Assembly (NCBI GenBank): GCA_027673765.1
Contig: JAQDWB010000020.1
Location: forward strand, 1 to 38,957
Origin: Coriobacteriaceae bacterium AM113-163
GTDB taxonomy: Bacteria; Actinomycetota; Coriobacteriia; Coriobacteriales; Coriobacteriaceae
Reading direction: 5' to 3'
DNA length: 38,957 bases
The notes beneath the pieces were generated by a model, which was not told where the DNA came from, made no database searches, and worked only from the letters and a program-made list of their open reading frames with translations. Both the position numbers and the translations under genes were made by a program. Shown here piece by piece: positions 7,758 through 15,854 of the stretch. Position 1 is the first letter of the stretch, and each line of letters begins with the position of its first letter.

Positions 7758-7800
7758 CTAATTCGAGACATTTAATGCTATGCGCAAGAATCAAAAAGGT

Positions 7801-7838
7801 ATATAGTCGTCTATAAACAGGTACATAGACGTCTATAT
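7801..7838 (+). promoter_or_regulatory. Paired operators upstream of the aldolase-PTS operon
   Basis: Two palindromes stand about 23 bp centre to centre, near two helical turns: TATAGTCGTCTATA at 7802-7815 (one base off TATAGACGTCTATA) and CATAGACGTCTATATA at 7824-7839. They match the site at 7025-7036. GntR/HutC regulators bind such AT-rich palindromes with a GTC/GAC core, so the local GntR protein is the obvious candidate. Confidence 0.7.
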
Positions 7839-7892
7839 AAGTATCTGGAACGTAAACTCAACTCGAATTGCCGTAACCCGGTTGGAGGAATC

Positions 7893-8735
7893 ATGGCAGT
7901 TGTAACTTCGACTGAGCTGATCCAGATTGCACGCAAGAACGGATGGCTCCTTCCCGCATATAACACGACCAATATGGAGATGACCCTGGGTATCTTGGAC
8001 GGATTGCAGAAGGCCGGCATGCCGGGCATCCTCCAGATCGCCCCTACCAACGTTAAGCTTTCCGATTACGGCATGATCGCCTCTATCGTTAAACGCGCGG
8101 CGGAGGACTATATCGTTCCCACGTGTCTGCATCTTGACCACGGCAAGACGCTCGAGGATGTTCGACAGGCGGTTCAGGCCGGCTTTACCTCCGTTATGAT
8201 CGACGGTGCCGCGTTGCCCTTTGAGGAGAACATTCGCTTCTCGCGCCAGGCAGTTGACTACTGCCATTGCTACGGCGTGCCCGTTGAGGCTGAGCTCGGT
8301 GCCATCAAGGGCAAAGAAGACGATCATGTTTCCGAGGCGGATCTTAAGACCGACCCCGATCAGGTTTGCGAGTTTGTGGAGCGCACGGGCTGCGACCTGT
8401 TGGCTGTGTCTATCGGCAACGTTCACGGCCTTGAGGATACGCCGCACATCGATTTGCCGCTGCTTGAGAAGCTTGCCGAGGTGTCTCCGTGTCCCCTCGT
8501 TCTTCATGGTGGCTCGGGCATTCCCTATGAGACCATCCACGCTATGCAGCCACACAAGATGTCCAAGATCAACATCGCAAGCGACCTGCGCAAGGCCTAC
8601 ATCACGACGGTTGGCAAGGCGTACGAGGCAAACAACAACGAGCATAATCTCGCCAAGGTACTGATTGATACACGTAAGGCAGTTGCGGACGTTGCTTACA
8701 AGACGACGCGCGCCATCAACGGCATCGCTGAGTAG
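7893..8735 (+). CDS. Class II ketose-bisphosphate aldolase
   Basis: Zinc-dependent class II aldolase of the Fba/GatY/KbaY type, 280 residues. Visible are HLDHG (residues 80-84, catalytic D82 and zinc ligand H83), VEAELG (131-136), SIGNVHG with zinc ligand H178, and LHGGSG with zinc ligand H205, which also binds the phosphate. The family cleaves ketose 1,6-bisphosphates or ketose 1-phosphates to dihydroxyacetone phosphate plus an aldehyde; substrate stereochemistry cannot be read here. ATG 7893 follows TTGGAGGAATC. It is the first gene of the operon, and a kinase gene follows 30 bases later. Confidence 0.9.
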   Translation: MAVVTSTELIQIARKNGWLLPAYNTTNMEMTLGILDGLQKAGMPGILQIAPTNVKLSDYGMIASIVKRAAEDYIVPTCLHLDHGKTLEDVRQAVQAGFTSVMIDGAALPFEENIRFSRQAVDYCHCYGVPVEAELGAIKGKEDDHVSEADLKTDPDQVCEFVERTGCDLLAVSIGNVHGLEDTPHIDLPLLEKLAEVSPCPLVLHGGSGIPYETIHAMQPHKMSKINIASDLRKAYITTVGKAYEANNNEHNLAKVLIDTRKAVADVAYKTTRAINGIAE

Positions 8736-8765
8736 CGCGGAATTACGAACATGGATGAGGCGATA

Positions 8766-10241
8766 ATGGGTGCGCTCTACCTTGGTGTCGATGTGGGCAC
8801 GTCATCGGTGAAGCTCACGTGCATTGATGAAGGCGGAAAAGTTGTCGCGACTGCGAGCGAGGCTTACGAGTGCTCTGAGCCTCATCCCGGTTGGCGGGAA
8901 ATCAATCCCGAGACATGGTGGATCGCCATTTGCTCTGCATGCTCCCTGCTTGGAGAGAAAGTTGACCTGTCTCTAATAAAAGGCGTTGGCGCTACCGGGC
9001 AGATGCACACGACGGTCTTGATCGATGCCGACGGGGTGCCAACGTGTCCCGCCATAATGTGGAACGACCAGCGCACGATTGACGCTGTCTTTACCGAGAA
9101 GCAGTGGGCGCTGTCTGCGGGCTATCCTAGGGTCGCCAGCTTTCTTTCGACTGGGGTTCCGGCGATTAACCTTGCATGGATAGCTAAGAATAATCCTGAG
9201 GGCCTTTCAAAGAGCGAAGTGTTTCTTTCGGTTTCAGATTGGATTGCTCTCAAGTTTGGCGGGCGTGCTGGTACGGACTATTGCGGGGCTTCGACAACAG
9301 GGCTCTACGATAACGAGAGGCAAGCTTGGATCGGTGAGGTCTGCGAGCATTTTGGAATCCCCGAGTCGTTGCTTCCCGTTGTCGAGCCTTCTGATGCCGT
9401 AATTGGGACCGTGGTTGAGAGAGCTTCAAGCGAGACGGGAATTCCCGCAGGTGCCATGATCGTGAGGGGAACGGGCGACAATCCAGCGGCAGCGATCTGC
9501 ACGGGATGCCTTTTGGAGGGCGTCCCCACCATCTCACTTGGAACAAGCGGCGTGCTGATGTATTCATCTGAGGGAGTTGACCTTCCGGCTGTTGGCAAGC
9601 CCGTGTTGTTCAAGTGGGGAAATACCCTTAAGACCCAAATTCAGCTGAGTATCAGATCGTGCGGCGGTGCCAAGGAATGGTGGTACGGGCAGATTCTAAG
9701 CAGTGAGTCCTACGATTTGGAGGACAAGGCCGTCGAGGACCCCTTCTACGACATGAGGGATCTCATGTTCTACCCCCATCTATCGGGAGAAAAAGTCCTG
9801 CACGGTTGCCCGTCGGTACGCGGTGCCTTTCTGGGGCTTGATCTTGACACGACTCGTTCCGAGCTCGAAAGGGCTCTGATGGAGGGCACGGCGTATGCCT
9901 TAAGGGAGCTCAAGGAGTCCGTGGACCATTCGGAAGAGTGGCGCAGCATCAGGCTCGTTGGAGGAGGGGCCAAGAACGATTTTTGGGCGCAAACGCTCTC
10001 CAACGTGTTGGGGGTCGATATGGTGCGGATGGAATCCTCCGGCGCCGGTCAGGGCGCGGCGCTGCTGGCTCTCTCGGCTTCTTGCGGCCAAGACTTGACG
10101 GCGGTTGCCGCAGGGGTCTGCAGAAAACTCGATTCCATTGAAAAAAACGACAGGGCCCATGAGCTCTACGACGCGCGTTTTAGCAGGTATATGCGTATAT
10201 TTGAGGCACTCCAAATTATCTATGAGCTAAATAGCGCGTAG
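8766..10241 (+). CDS. FGGY-family carbohydrate kinase (xylulokinase-like)
   Basis: Sugar kinase of the FGGY family, about 491 residues. The N-terminal ATPase fold opens YLGVDVGTSSVKL. GVGATGQMHTTVLID and MWNDQRT are the xylulokinase-type substrate/catalytic region, with the catalytic Asp in WNDQR. The C-terminal domain has GTGDNPAAAICTG, SLGTSGVLM and LVGGGAKNDFWAQTLSNVLG. Family members phosphorylate ketoses or polyols such as xylulose, ribulose, glycerol and erythritol. ATG 8766 has GAGG 5 bases upstream and begins the conserved sequence; ATG 8751 is an alternative adding five residues. Its substrate here is unknown. It lies between the aldolase and the PTS genes. Confidence 0.88.
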   Translation: MGALYLGVDVGTSSVKLTCIDEGGKVVATASEAYECSEPHPGWREINPETWWIAICSACSLLGEKVDLSLIKGVGATGQMHTTVLIDADGVPTCPAIMWNDQRTIDAVFTEKQWALSAGYPRVASFLSTGVPAINLAWIAKNNPEGLSKSEVFLSVSDWIALKFGGRAGTDYCGASTTGLYDNERQAWIGEVCEHFGIPESLLPVVEPSDAVIGTVVERASSETGIPAGAMIVRGTGDNPAAAICTGCLLEGVPTISLGTSGVLMYSSEGVDLPAVGKPVLFKWGNTLKTQIQLSIRSCGGAKEWWYGQILSSESYDLEDKAVEDPFYDMRDLMFYPHLSGEKVLHGCPSVRGAFLGLDLDTTRSELERALMEGTAYALRELKESVDHSEEWRSIRLVGGGAKNDFWAQTLSNVLGVDMVRMESSGAGQGAALLALSASCGQDLTAVAAGVCRKLDSIEKNDRAHELYDARFSRYMRIFEALQIIYELNSA

Positions 10242-10317
10242 CCGTTTGTCTTGTAAAATCTACCGTTCACCGAAAGGAATGCGAGAAGGCAACCCGAAGA
10301 GCGGTCCCTTTGTAAGA

Positions 10318-10337
10318 TATAGACAACCGTAGACAAC
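10318..10337 (+). promoter_or_regulatory. Direct-repeat half-sites before the PTS genes
   Basis: TATAGACAAC at 10318-10327 and GTAGACAAC at 10329-10337 repeat with a 10-bp period in the 184-base gap between kinase and PTS genes. Each contains the TAGAC half of the operon's palindrome. A second, regulated promoter for the PTS genes is plausible; no clear -35/-10 pair is seen. The rest of the gap is purine-rich. Confidence 0.4.
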
Positions 10338-10425
10338 CATGAGCGTATATGGCCGATTGAAAAAGGAGGAGGGGGCGCTCAGGTAGAACGATAGAAGTAA
10401 CGAACATTAACTAAGGAGAATGAAA

Positions 10426-10971
10426 ATGGGAGCAGTAAACGATTTCCTTATCTTCCTTGCGGAGGGCTTTACCGGCCTGTTTAATGCGGCTGGTGATCAG
10501 TTTGCCTCGTTTATTACGGGCATGATCCCCATGCTGATCTGCCTGATCCTTACGATCAAGGCAGTCATCCAGCTGATCGGCGAGGAGCGTGTCTATGGGT
10601 TCATGAAGAAGTGCACCAAGTATGCAGTTCTCCGCTATACCCTCATCCCGTTCCTTTGCACTTTCTTCCTCTGCAATCCGATGGCATACACCTTTGGTGT
10701 GTTTGTCGAGGAGGACTACAAGCCCGCATTCTACGATGCGGTCGTGTCCATGATGCACCCCATCGTTGGTCTTTTCCCGCACGCTAACTCTTCCGAGCTC
10801 TTTGTTTGGCTTGGTATCTCGGCCGGCTACGAGGCACTGGGAAAGAACTCCTCCGAGCTTGCTATCCGCTTCCTCATTGTTGGTCTAATCGTCTGCCTGA
10901 TCAAGGGCATTGTCACCGAGAAGCTGTACCTCATCATGAAGAAGCGCAACGAAGCTAAGCTTGCCGCCTAG
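10426..10971 (+). CDS. srlA: PTS glucitol/sorbitol-type transporter subunit IIC
   Basis: Membrane subunit IIC of a glucitol-family PTS permease, about 181 residues. The sequence HPIVGLFPHANSSELFVWLGIS (hydrophobic, C-terminal half) and the early FLIFLAEGF..LFNAAG are characteristic of EIIC-Gut proteins. Hydrophobic helices run from about residues 20-45, 65-85 and 140-165. It forms the sugar channel with IIBC. ATG 10426 lies 7 bases after AAGGAG; ATG 10420 is too close to that site. The substrate may be a hexitol, pentitol or a related sugar, since the family is not limited to glucitol. Confidence 0.88.
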   Translation: MGAVNDFLIFLAEGFTGLFNAAGDQFASFITGMIPMLICLILTIKAVIQLIGEERVYGFMKKCTKYAVLRYTLIPFLCTFFLCNPMAYTFGVFVEEDYKPAFYDAVVSMMHPIVGLFPHANSSELFVWLGISAGYEALGKNSSELAIRFLIVGLIVCLIKGIVTEKLYLIMKKRNEAKLAA

Positions 10972-11000
10972 TAGTTCAGCGCAAAAGGAGAGTCTAAATC

Positions 11001-12020
11001 ATGAGTGAATTCAAAAGCGTAAAGGCGTCCCACGGCGGCAACGGTTGGGGCGGTCCCCTCATCATTACCCCCACGGCCGAGAAGCCTTATGTTCTGAGCG
11101 TGACCCTGGGTGGCATCAGCCCGGTCGCCCTTCGCATTGCGGAGCTTACCGGCGCCGAGGCGCACGACCAGTTTAAGGACCCGATCGAGACCGATCAGGC
11201 ATGCGCCGTTGTCATCGACTGCGCCGGCGTGGCTCGCTGCGGCACCTATCCCAAGATGGGCCTTAAGACGCTGAACATCAAGCCCGGTTCTCCATCTGGT
11301 CCTCTGGCCCAGTTCATCACCGAGGATCTCTTTGCATCTGACGTCAATCCCGATTGCATCGTCCTTGCCGATGCGGCCGATGTTCCCGCTGAGCCGGTAA
11401 AGGCCGAGAAGGCACACGAGGAGACGACGAAGGAAAACGTCCACGCCAAGATCGCTGAGGGACGTGCCGAGCTCGCATCCAAGGAGTCTAACGGCTTCAT
11501 GGACGTTGTCTCCAAGATCGGCACCGGTGTCGGCCGCGTTATCAGCATCATCTACCAGGCTGCGCGCGATACCGTGAACGATGTTATCCGCAACATCATC
11601 CCCTTCATGGCGTTCGTCTCGGTTCTGATCGGCATCATCAACTATACCGGCTTCGCAAATGTTCTCGCTGGCGTCCTTACGCCTCTCGCGGGCTCGCTGC
11701 CCGGCATGCTGGCGATCGGCATGTTCTGCTCGATTCCGTTCCTCTCGCCGTTGATCTGCCCGGGCGCAATCATCGCCTCCGTGCTTTCCGTCCTCGTTGG
11801 CAACCAGATCGCCAACGGCACGATTCCTGCCAACTTTGCCCTTCCCGGCTTCTTTGCTGTCAATTGCCAGGTTGGTTCCGATTTTGCCCCCGTTGGCATG
11901 ACCCTCATGGAGGCAAAGCCCGAGACGATCGAGATCGGTTACCCTGCGTTCCTGTTTGGTAAGCTGATCACTACCCCGATCCAGATTGTTCTTGCCTACG
12001 TACTGTCCTTCGGCCTGTAA
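11001..12020 (+). CDS. srlE: PTS glucitol/sorbitol-type transporter subunit IIBC
   Basis: IIB-IIC fusion of the glucitol PTS family, 339 residues. The N-terminal IIB domain (about 1-130) has IDCAGVARCGTYPKMG, with candidate phospho-cysteines C74 and C80. A charged linker of about 40 residues (EPVKAEKAHEETTKENVHAK) leads to a membrane domain from about residue 195, including NIIPFMAFVSVLIGIINYTG and SIPFLSPLICPGAI. It accepts phosphate from IIA and passes it to the incoming sugar. ATG follows AAAAGGAGAGTC. It sits 29 bases after the IIC gene, as in sorbitol operons elsewhere. Confidence 0.9.
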   Translation: MSEFKSVKASHGGNGWGGPLIITPTAEKPYVLSVTLGGISPVALRIAELTGAEAHDQFKDPIETDQACAVVIDCAGVARCGTYPKMGLKTLNIKPGSPSGPLAQFITEDLFASDVNPDCIVLADAADVPAEPVKAEKAHEETTKENVHAKIAEGRAELASKESNGFMDVVSKIGTGVGRVISIIYQAARDTVNDVIRNIIPFMAFVSVLIGIINYTGFANVLAGVLTPLAGSLPGMLAIGMFCSIPFLSPLICPGAIIASVLSVLVGNQIANGTIPANFALPGFFAVNCQVGSDFAPVGMTLMEAKPETIEIGYPAFLFGKLITTPIQIVLAYVLSFGL

Positions 12021-12050
12021 ACTGAATGCTTTGAGAGGGAAAGGCCTGCT

Positions 12051-12434
12051 ATGCTCAACGCGCTCATTACAATAGCCTTCTTTATCCTTGTGTGGCTTGC
12101 TGGGACATTTACCCAGTATCGCTATTGGAGGAAGGTTCGCATCCTTATCCATGAGCACGCTCGTGATCATGAGGGATACTTGGGCACGGGTATGTGCAAG
12201 GTTAGCTTTAGCCGAAAAGCGTTTGTGATGATTCTGACGGATCATGACGGCGTGATTACCGGTTGCTATGAGCTCAAGGGCCTCTCCCTCAAACCGGAGT
12301 TTTCGGAGATGGGCGAGATGCTGGGGCTGAATATCGAAACGGCTCTGGACCATTTGGCCAACGAAAGCTATCACGATGCTTTTGCCCAGGCTATTCGTGT
12401 TATTGACAGGTCGATGACTGCGTCTGCAGCGTAA
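12051..12434 (+). CDS. gutM: GutM-family glucitol operon regulator-like protein
   Basis: Protein of 127 residues with an N-terminal membrane helix (ALITIAFFILVWLAGTF) and a soluble domain containing GYLGTGMCKVSFSRKAFVMILTDHDGVITGCYELKGLSL, which matches the pattern of GutM/SrlM glucitol operon activators. In E. coli GutM acts as an activator; in Gram-positive PTS operons homologs are encoded among the permease genes and may act at the membrane as accessory factors. Its place between the IIBC and IIA genes supports the call. GGGAAAGG precedes the ATG. Confidence 0.8.
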   Translation: MLNALITIAFFILVWLAGTFTQYRYWRKVRILIHEHARDHEGYLGTGMCKVSFSRKAFVMILTDHDGVITGCYELKGLSLKPEFSEMGEMLGLNIETALDHLANESYHDAFAQAIRVIDRSMTASAA

Positions 12435-12453
12435 CTAAGATAGGAGAAATCAA

Positions 12454-12807
12454 ATGTACAGGGTTACGGTCACTGAGATTGGCTCGTTTGTTGAGGAACT
12501 TCTCAACGAGAAGATGGTGGTCTTGTTTGGCCCGACTGCTCCTGCGGAGTTGCGTGACATTTGCGTCGTTCACGATGGGGTCCCCACGGAGAATAACGTG
12601 CTCGTCGAGGGCGGCACTATCTCTATCGGCGACCAGGTCTACACGATTAAGGAGTTTGGTGAGGCCGCAAATGAGAACATGGGAGGGCTCGGTCATCTGA
12701 CCATTGCGTTCGATGGTGAGCGAGAGCTGCTTCCCGGAACTGTTCTCGTGGCGCCTAGCACGCTTCCCAAACTGGAGGCCGGCATTGAGATCAGCTTTAA
12801 TAGCTAA
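12454..12807 (+). CDS. srlB: PTS glucitol/sorbitol-type transporter subunit IIA
   Basis: Soluble IIA domain of 117 residues that carries phosphate from HPr to the IIB domain. The likely phospho-histidine is H40 in RDICVVHDG. The C-terminal part reads GDQVYTIKEFGEAANENMGGLGHLTIAFDG, which is strongly typical of EIIA-Gut. AGGAG lies 7 bases before the ATG. With IIC, IIBC and GutM it makes a complete glucitol-family permease. Confidence 0.9.
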   Translation: MYRVTVTEIGSFVEELLNEKMVVLFGPTAPAELRDICVVHDGVPTENNVLVEGGTISIGDQVYTIKEFGEAANENMGGLGHLTIAFDGERELLPGTVLVAPSTLPKLEAGIEISFNS

Positions 12808-12855
12808 CTCGCTCGGTTTGGCAGGCCATGTATTAGTCGGAAAGGACGTGTTCCC

Positions 12856-13530
12856 TTGAAACGTTCCGATTTAAAACTGCCACTTTTTACGGTCAGTCCT
12901 AAGACCTATCTGCTTGGCGACGATTCGATCGCAGCGGCCCACCTTACGGATGAGATTGCAAAAGGGCGAAATCATTCGATTTTCTGGACCGCCCCCGTTC
13001 CTGAGCTCTGCGCGGTTGCAAAGGATCTGAAATTTGCAATTCCAACGGCGCAGCACGCCGATCTCATCGGCGATGGAAAGGGAATGGGACTGACGCCTCT
13101 TGAGTCGCTTAAGAGCGCGGGAGTTCGAGCTGTCTTTCTTAATCACACGGCACACCCCCTGGCCGTTGACAAGCTGGCGGCAACGATTGATCGCGCTCGT
13201 GAGCTTGAGATTCTAACCATTGTTGCGGCCGATAGTGTCACCGAATCCAAGGCGGTTGCAGCAATGAACCCGGATGTGATTCTTTGCGAGCCGAGCAGCC
13301 TGGTGGGTACGGGTCATACAAGCGGTGATGATTATATCGCAGAGACCATTGCCGCCGTTCGGTCCATTAATCCCGACATCGTTATCATGGAGGGAGCGGG
13401 AATCAGGTGTGGAGACGATGTTCGTCGCCTGATCGGGCTTGGCGCGCAGGGTACCGGCATTTCGAGCGCCCTGGCGATTACGGATGACAGGACGGCGTTG
13501 CTTACAGAGCTGTTTGACGCGCTGGACTAA
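12856..13530 (+). CDS. Triosephosphate isomerase-family sugar-phosphate isomerase
   Basis: TIM-barrel isomerase of 224 residues, shorter than typical bacterial TpiA (about 250). Catalytic residues line up as K16 (in SPKTYLL), H97 (in FLNHTAHP) and E145 (in CEPSSLVGTG), with a C-terminal phosphate-binding GAQGTGISSALA. The canonical NxK motif reads SPK. The divergent sequence and position at the end of a catabolic operon suggest a pathway enzyme rather than housekeeping TpiA. In erythritol catabolism a TpiA-like enzyme (EryH) isomerises a tetrulose phosphate, a precedent but not proof. TTG start with AAAGGA 9 bases upstream. A terminator follows. Confidence 0.78.
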   Translation: MKRSDLKLPLFTVSPKTYLLGDDSIAAAHLTDEIAKGRNHSIFWTAPVPELCAVAKDLKFAIPTAQHADLIGDGKGMGLTPLESLKSAGVRAVFLNHTAHPLAVDKLAATIDRARELEILTIVAADSVTESKAVAAMNPDVILCEPSSLVGTGHTSGDDYIAETIAAVRSINPDIVIMEGAGIRCGDDVRRLIGLGAQGTGISSALAITDDRTALLTELFDALD

Positions 13531-13541
13531 ATCCGCTTACT

Positions 13542-13571
13542 AAGAAGGCGAACCCACGGGTTCGCCTTCTT
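13542..13571 (+). terminator. Terminator at the end of the PTS operon
   Basis: AAGAAGGCGAACC (13542-13554) pairs perfectly with GGTTCGCCTTCTT (13559-13571) around CACG. The T run is weak (GCGTTTTGG). It sits between the convergent isomerase and gntR genes and may serve both strands. Confidence 0.75.
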
Positions 13572-13617
13572 GCGTTTTGGAATCTTGTTGGGAGCAACGC
13601 TGTCGCGCCCAAGAGGT

Positions 13618-14376
13618 TTAATGGCGGCGCTGAAAAACGGTGCCAAGTTGAAATCTGCTGGATTTAAGCCACACGCGCGCATATTCAATTGCGGAGTCAT
13701 TGTCCAGGTAGACTGTTTGAAGCTGCTGAAGAAGTGGGGATTGCGTAGAGAGACCGAGCGCATTCGCGCGTTGGGTGTCTGCGAGCTTTGCCACAAAGGA
13801 GGTCTTCGAGTATTCGATCTGGTGGCCAGAGAGCCGCTCGATAATCGCAAAAAGGCCCTCGTTGACAAAGTCGGCCGTCTCTATGCCTGGGACAAGCGCC
13901 ATGTTGATGTTATTCTCGATAAACATGACGGGCTCGCCCTCAACGCTGCGTACGCGCTCAAGATGGAGATAATTGGAGCCTTCGGCAATGCCGAGGTGCT
14001 TGGAGATGTCTTCATCGCATTTGCAAACTTTGCAATCGAGAATGCTGGTTTCGAAAGAAAGGCCCTGCTCGCTTAAAGACTCGGAGAAAGAGATAAGGCC
14101 TTCAGTAAGGGGGAAAGAGATGTCTTTGGACTTAACGTAAGTTCCCTTTCCCTGAATTTGCTCAAGTAGACCCTCATCAACAAGCTTTGAAATGGCCTTT
14201 TTGATGCTGCCGCGGCTAACGCCGAGCGTGCTCATAAGGTCGACCTCCGACGGGATTTTGGATGCCTCTTCCCAAGCTCCCGAGGCGATGTTCTCGCGCA
14301 GATATTCGACCACTTGCATATAGATGGGGGTGGCACAGTCCTTTTTAATAAATGAGTCGTTGACGCGATTGGTCAC
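13618..14376 (-). CDS. GntR/HutC-family transcriptional regulator with UTRA domain
   Basis: Regulator of 252 residues. The N-terminal winged helix (about residues 18-80) contains IPSEVDLMSTLGVSRGSIKKAISKLVDEGLLEQIQGKGTYV, classic GntR. The rest (about 95-245) is a UTRA effector domain, with LHLERVRSVEGEPVMFIENNINMALVPGI as its usual first strands. UTRA domains usually sense phosphorylated sugars or their metabolites. It is convergent with the PTS operon and very likely represses the HAD gene and the aldolase-PTS operon through the TATAGACGTCTATA sites (inference). GTG start at 14376 with AGGAGA 5 bases upstream. No copy of the palindrome is seen before its own gene. Confidence 0.9.
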   Translation of the reverse strand: MTNRVNDSFIKKDCATPIYMQVVEYLRENIASGAWEEASKIPSEVDLMSTLGVSRGSIKKAISKLVDEGLLEQIQGKGTYVKSKDISFPLTEGLISFSESLSEQGLSFETSILDCKVCKCDEDISKHLGIAEGSNYLHLERVRSVEGEPVMFIENNINMALVPGIETADFVNEGLFAIIERLSGHQIEYSKTSFVAKLADTQRANALGLSTQSPLLQQLQTVYLDNDSAIEYARVWLKSSRFQLGTVFQRRH

Positions 14377-14656
14377 AGTATCTCCTGATTACTTTGAAGC
14401 AAAATTGCCTTTATTTTACGTTGTTCTGCAGCGTTAACTTATTGAGATTGTAATTGCAAAGAATAAATTACGTATTTAGTGTGCGGCTTCTGCTGCCTTG
14501 GGCGCCTGTTCGAAATCAGCGACTTTGGCGCGATGCTGTAGGGGATAGAGGCCGTGCGGAGTCTATTCGGTTCAGGATGCGGCATTGCCGTTGTCGAAAA
14601 AAGCATCAAGGGGCCGTCCTTCGGTGGTGGTTTTTGCCTTGGGTTATGGATTGTGG
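14377..14656. other. Gap between gntR and the nuclease gene
   Basis: The first ~90 bases are AT-rich and should hold the gntR promoter (minus strand), though no clear hexamer pair stands out. The remainder shows no supported gene, repeat or strong terminator. The minus-strand ORF through it has no conserved sequence that I recognise. Confidence 0.4.
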
Positions 14657-15634
14657 TTAGTCCCCGTTGGCTTGGTTTTTGCCGGTGGCGTAGTCGATCT
14701 GCACATGCGGCTGCAAGTTGTAGCAATAAACGTGGAAACAGAGGGTCTTGCCGTGGTCCTCGACCGATTGGGCCTCAAGGCGCACGCCGCGGCAGAGAAG
14801 TTCCTCTTCGTTGTACATGGGCGTGACGCGGTAGAGCACATGGTTGCCAGTGTCGCGGATGTAGTCGAGGATCTGTTCTTCAAACGGCAGCATGCCCGTT
14901 TCGTTGAGATAGCGCGTGCCGGTGAGGAGATTCTTGCGATTGGCGTTTTCGCCGCAGAGCGACCAGGCGATGAGGTGGCAGCGGTTGTAGAGGCTCTGGC
15001 CTGGAATAAAGTCGTAGCGCTGCTGGTGCCAACCGGCAGGATGGATACGCGAGATATCGCCGCGCTTACCCTGACCGAGCGATTCGGGTCCTATGCAGGC
15101 GAGTGCTTTGCGGGTACGGCCCAGGCTGTCGAGCTTTGAGAACTTCTTAAAGCATCCTTCTTCGGTGGCCCGCTCGTATTCATCGAGCGTGAACGACGGC
15201 GTGCCGAGCGGGTGCGTGCCATCGGCGCGAAGGGCAACGTAGGGGTTGCCGGCGTAGTCGGGAATGCTGGTGAGGTATACGCCGCGCGCGCGGTCGAGAT
15301 CGGGGTTTTCCACTTCGTCGATGGGGGTGGCGTTCGAAGAGACATCGCCAGCGGTGCCGGTTGTGGTGGATTCGGAGCCATCGCCGGTGCTTTGGCCGCC
15401 TTTGGAATCCGAGGAGCTTGCCGTCCCCGATTCGAGCCGGGCGACCAGGTCCGCCTCGTCGTCGGTGCGGCTGGGGTTCTCGTTTTGCTTCTCGGCCAGG
15501 GCCGCCGCCTGCTCATCGCTTTGCGGCGACAGCAGCTTGGGCGCCCCGTCGAGCGATCCCGTAAACAGCGCAAATCCCAGCACCACGGCGGTGCCGATGG
15601 AAAGTACTTGCTTGTAGGCGGACTTGCGTGACAT
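14657..15634 (-). CDS. Secreted or membrane-anchored DNA/RNA non-specific endonuclease
   Basis: Protein of 325 residues. Residues 8-28 form a hydrophobic signal-anchor, followed by a ~90-residue Ser/Thr/Gly/Asp-rich linker and a C-terminal nuclease domain. The domain shows YNRCHLIAWSL (H220 as probable catalytic His, replacing the DRGH of NUC1 enzymes) and NLLTGTRYLN (235-244), the Asn-containing metal-site region. This combination matches the streptococcal EndA/DNA-entry nuclease group. Likely roles are DNA degradation or processing outside the membrane; no competence genes are nearby. ATG 15634 has AGGAG upstream. Confidence 0.85.
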   Translation of the reverse strand: MSRKSAYKQVLSIGTAVVLGFALFTGSLDGAPKLLSPQSDEQAAALAEKQNENPSRTDDEADLVARLESGTASSSDSKGGQSTGDGSESTTTGTAGDVSSNATPIDEVENPDLDRARGVYLTSIPDYAGNPYVALRADGTHPLGTPSFTLDEYERATEEGCFKKFSKLDSLGRTRKALACIGPESLGQGKRGDISRIHPAGWHQQRYDFIPGQSLYNRCHLIAWSLCGENANRKNLLTGTRYLNETGMLPFEEQILDYIRDTGNHVLYRVTPMYNEEELLCRGVRLEAQSVEDHGKTLCFHVYCYNLQPHVQIDYATGKNQANGD

Positions 15635-15695
15635 GGGGCTCCTGGGTAATCGGTTGCGAATCTACCAGTCTAGCAGGAGACGCCGCAGGTCGTTT

Positions 15696-15742
15696 CCCCA
15701 GATAAAACCTGCCAAAATAAACCTGTCCCTTTTTGGCAGGTT
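15696..15742 (+). repeat. CCTGTCCC-core hairpin repeat (copy 1)
   Basis: CCCCAGATAAAACCTGCCAAAATAAACCTGTCCC-type element. Arms AACCTGCCAAAA (15706-15717) and TTTTGGCAGGTT (15731-15742) pair perfectly; the loop contains AACCTGTCCC. Other copies are at 16560, 18645, 23211 (opposite strand) and 25391. Confidence 0.85.
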
Positions 15743-15744
15743 AC

Positions 15745-15803
15745 GTCATAAGGCTTCTGTCTATGTAACGAAAGTACAATATGATATATACGTTATATAC
15801 AAG
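15745..15803 (+). promoter_or_regulatory. Duplicated promoter region of the first HAD paralog
   Basis: These 59 bases match 19640-19698 at 55 positions. They include TACAAT (15775-15780) or overlapping TATGAT as a -10 candidate and the odd palindrome TATATA-CGT-TATATA (15785-15799). No TTGACA-like -35 is visible. Conservation of this block but not of its surroundings points to shared regulation of the two HAD genes. Confidence 0.6.
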
Positions 15804-15854
15804 GTTGTGACGTGCAGTAGATTTGCGGCAACGCAAGCCGATGAAGGGGCTGAT

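Noticed and set aside
10339..10386. 15-codon ORF (ATG to TAG) before the PTS IIC gene, containing AAGGAGGAGG
   Set aside because: It could be a leader peptide, but there is no ribosome binding site before it and nothing to separate it from chance.
10968..12374. 468-codon minus-strand open frame opposite the PTS IIBC and gutM genes
   Set aside because: No domain or ribosome binding site; the plus-strand genes are clear family members.
12856..13530. Housekeeping triosephosphate isomerase
   Set aside because: It is short, lacks the NxK motif and is embedded in a catabolic operon, so a pathway-specific isomerase is more likely, though not proven.
14439..14726. 95-codon minus-strand ORF between gntR and the nuclease gene
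   Set aside because: It partly overlaps the nuclease gene, has no recognised sequence and no good start.
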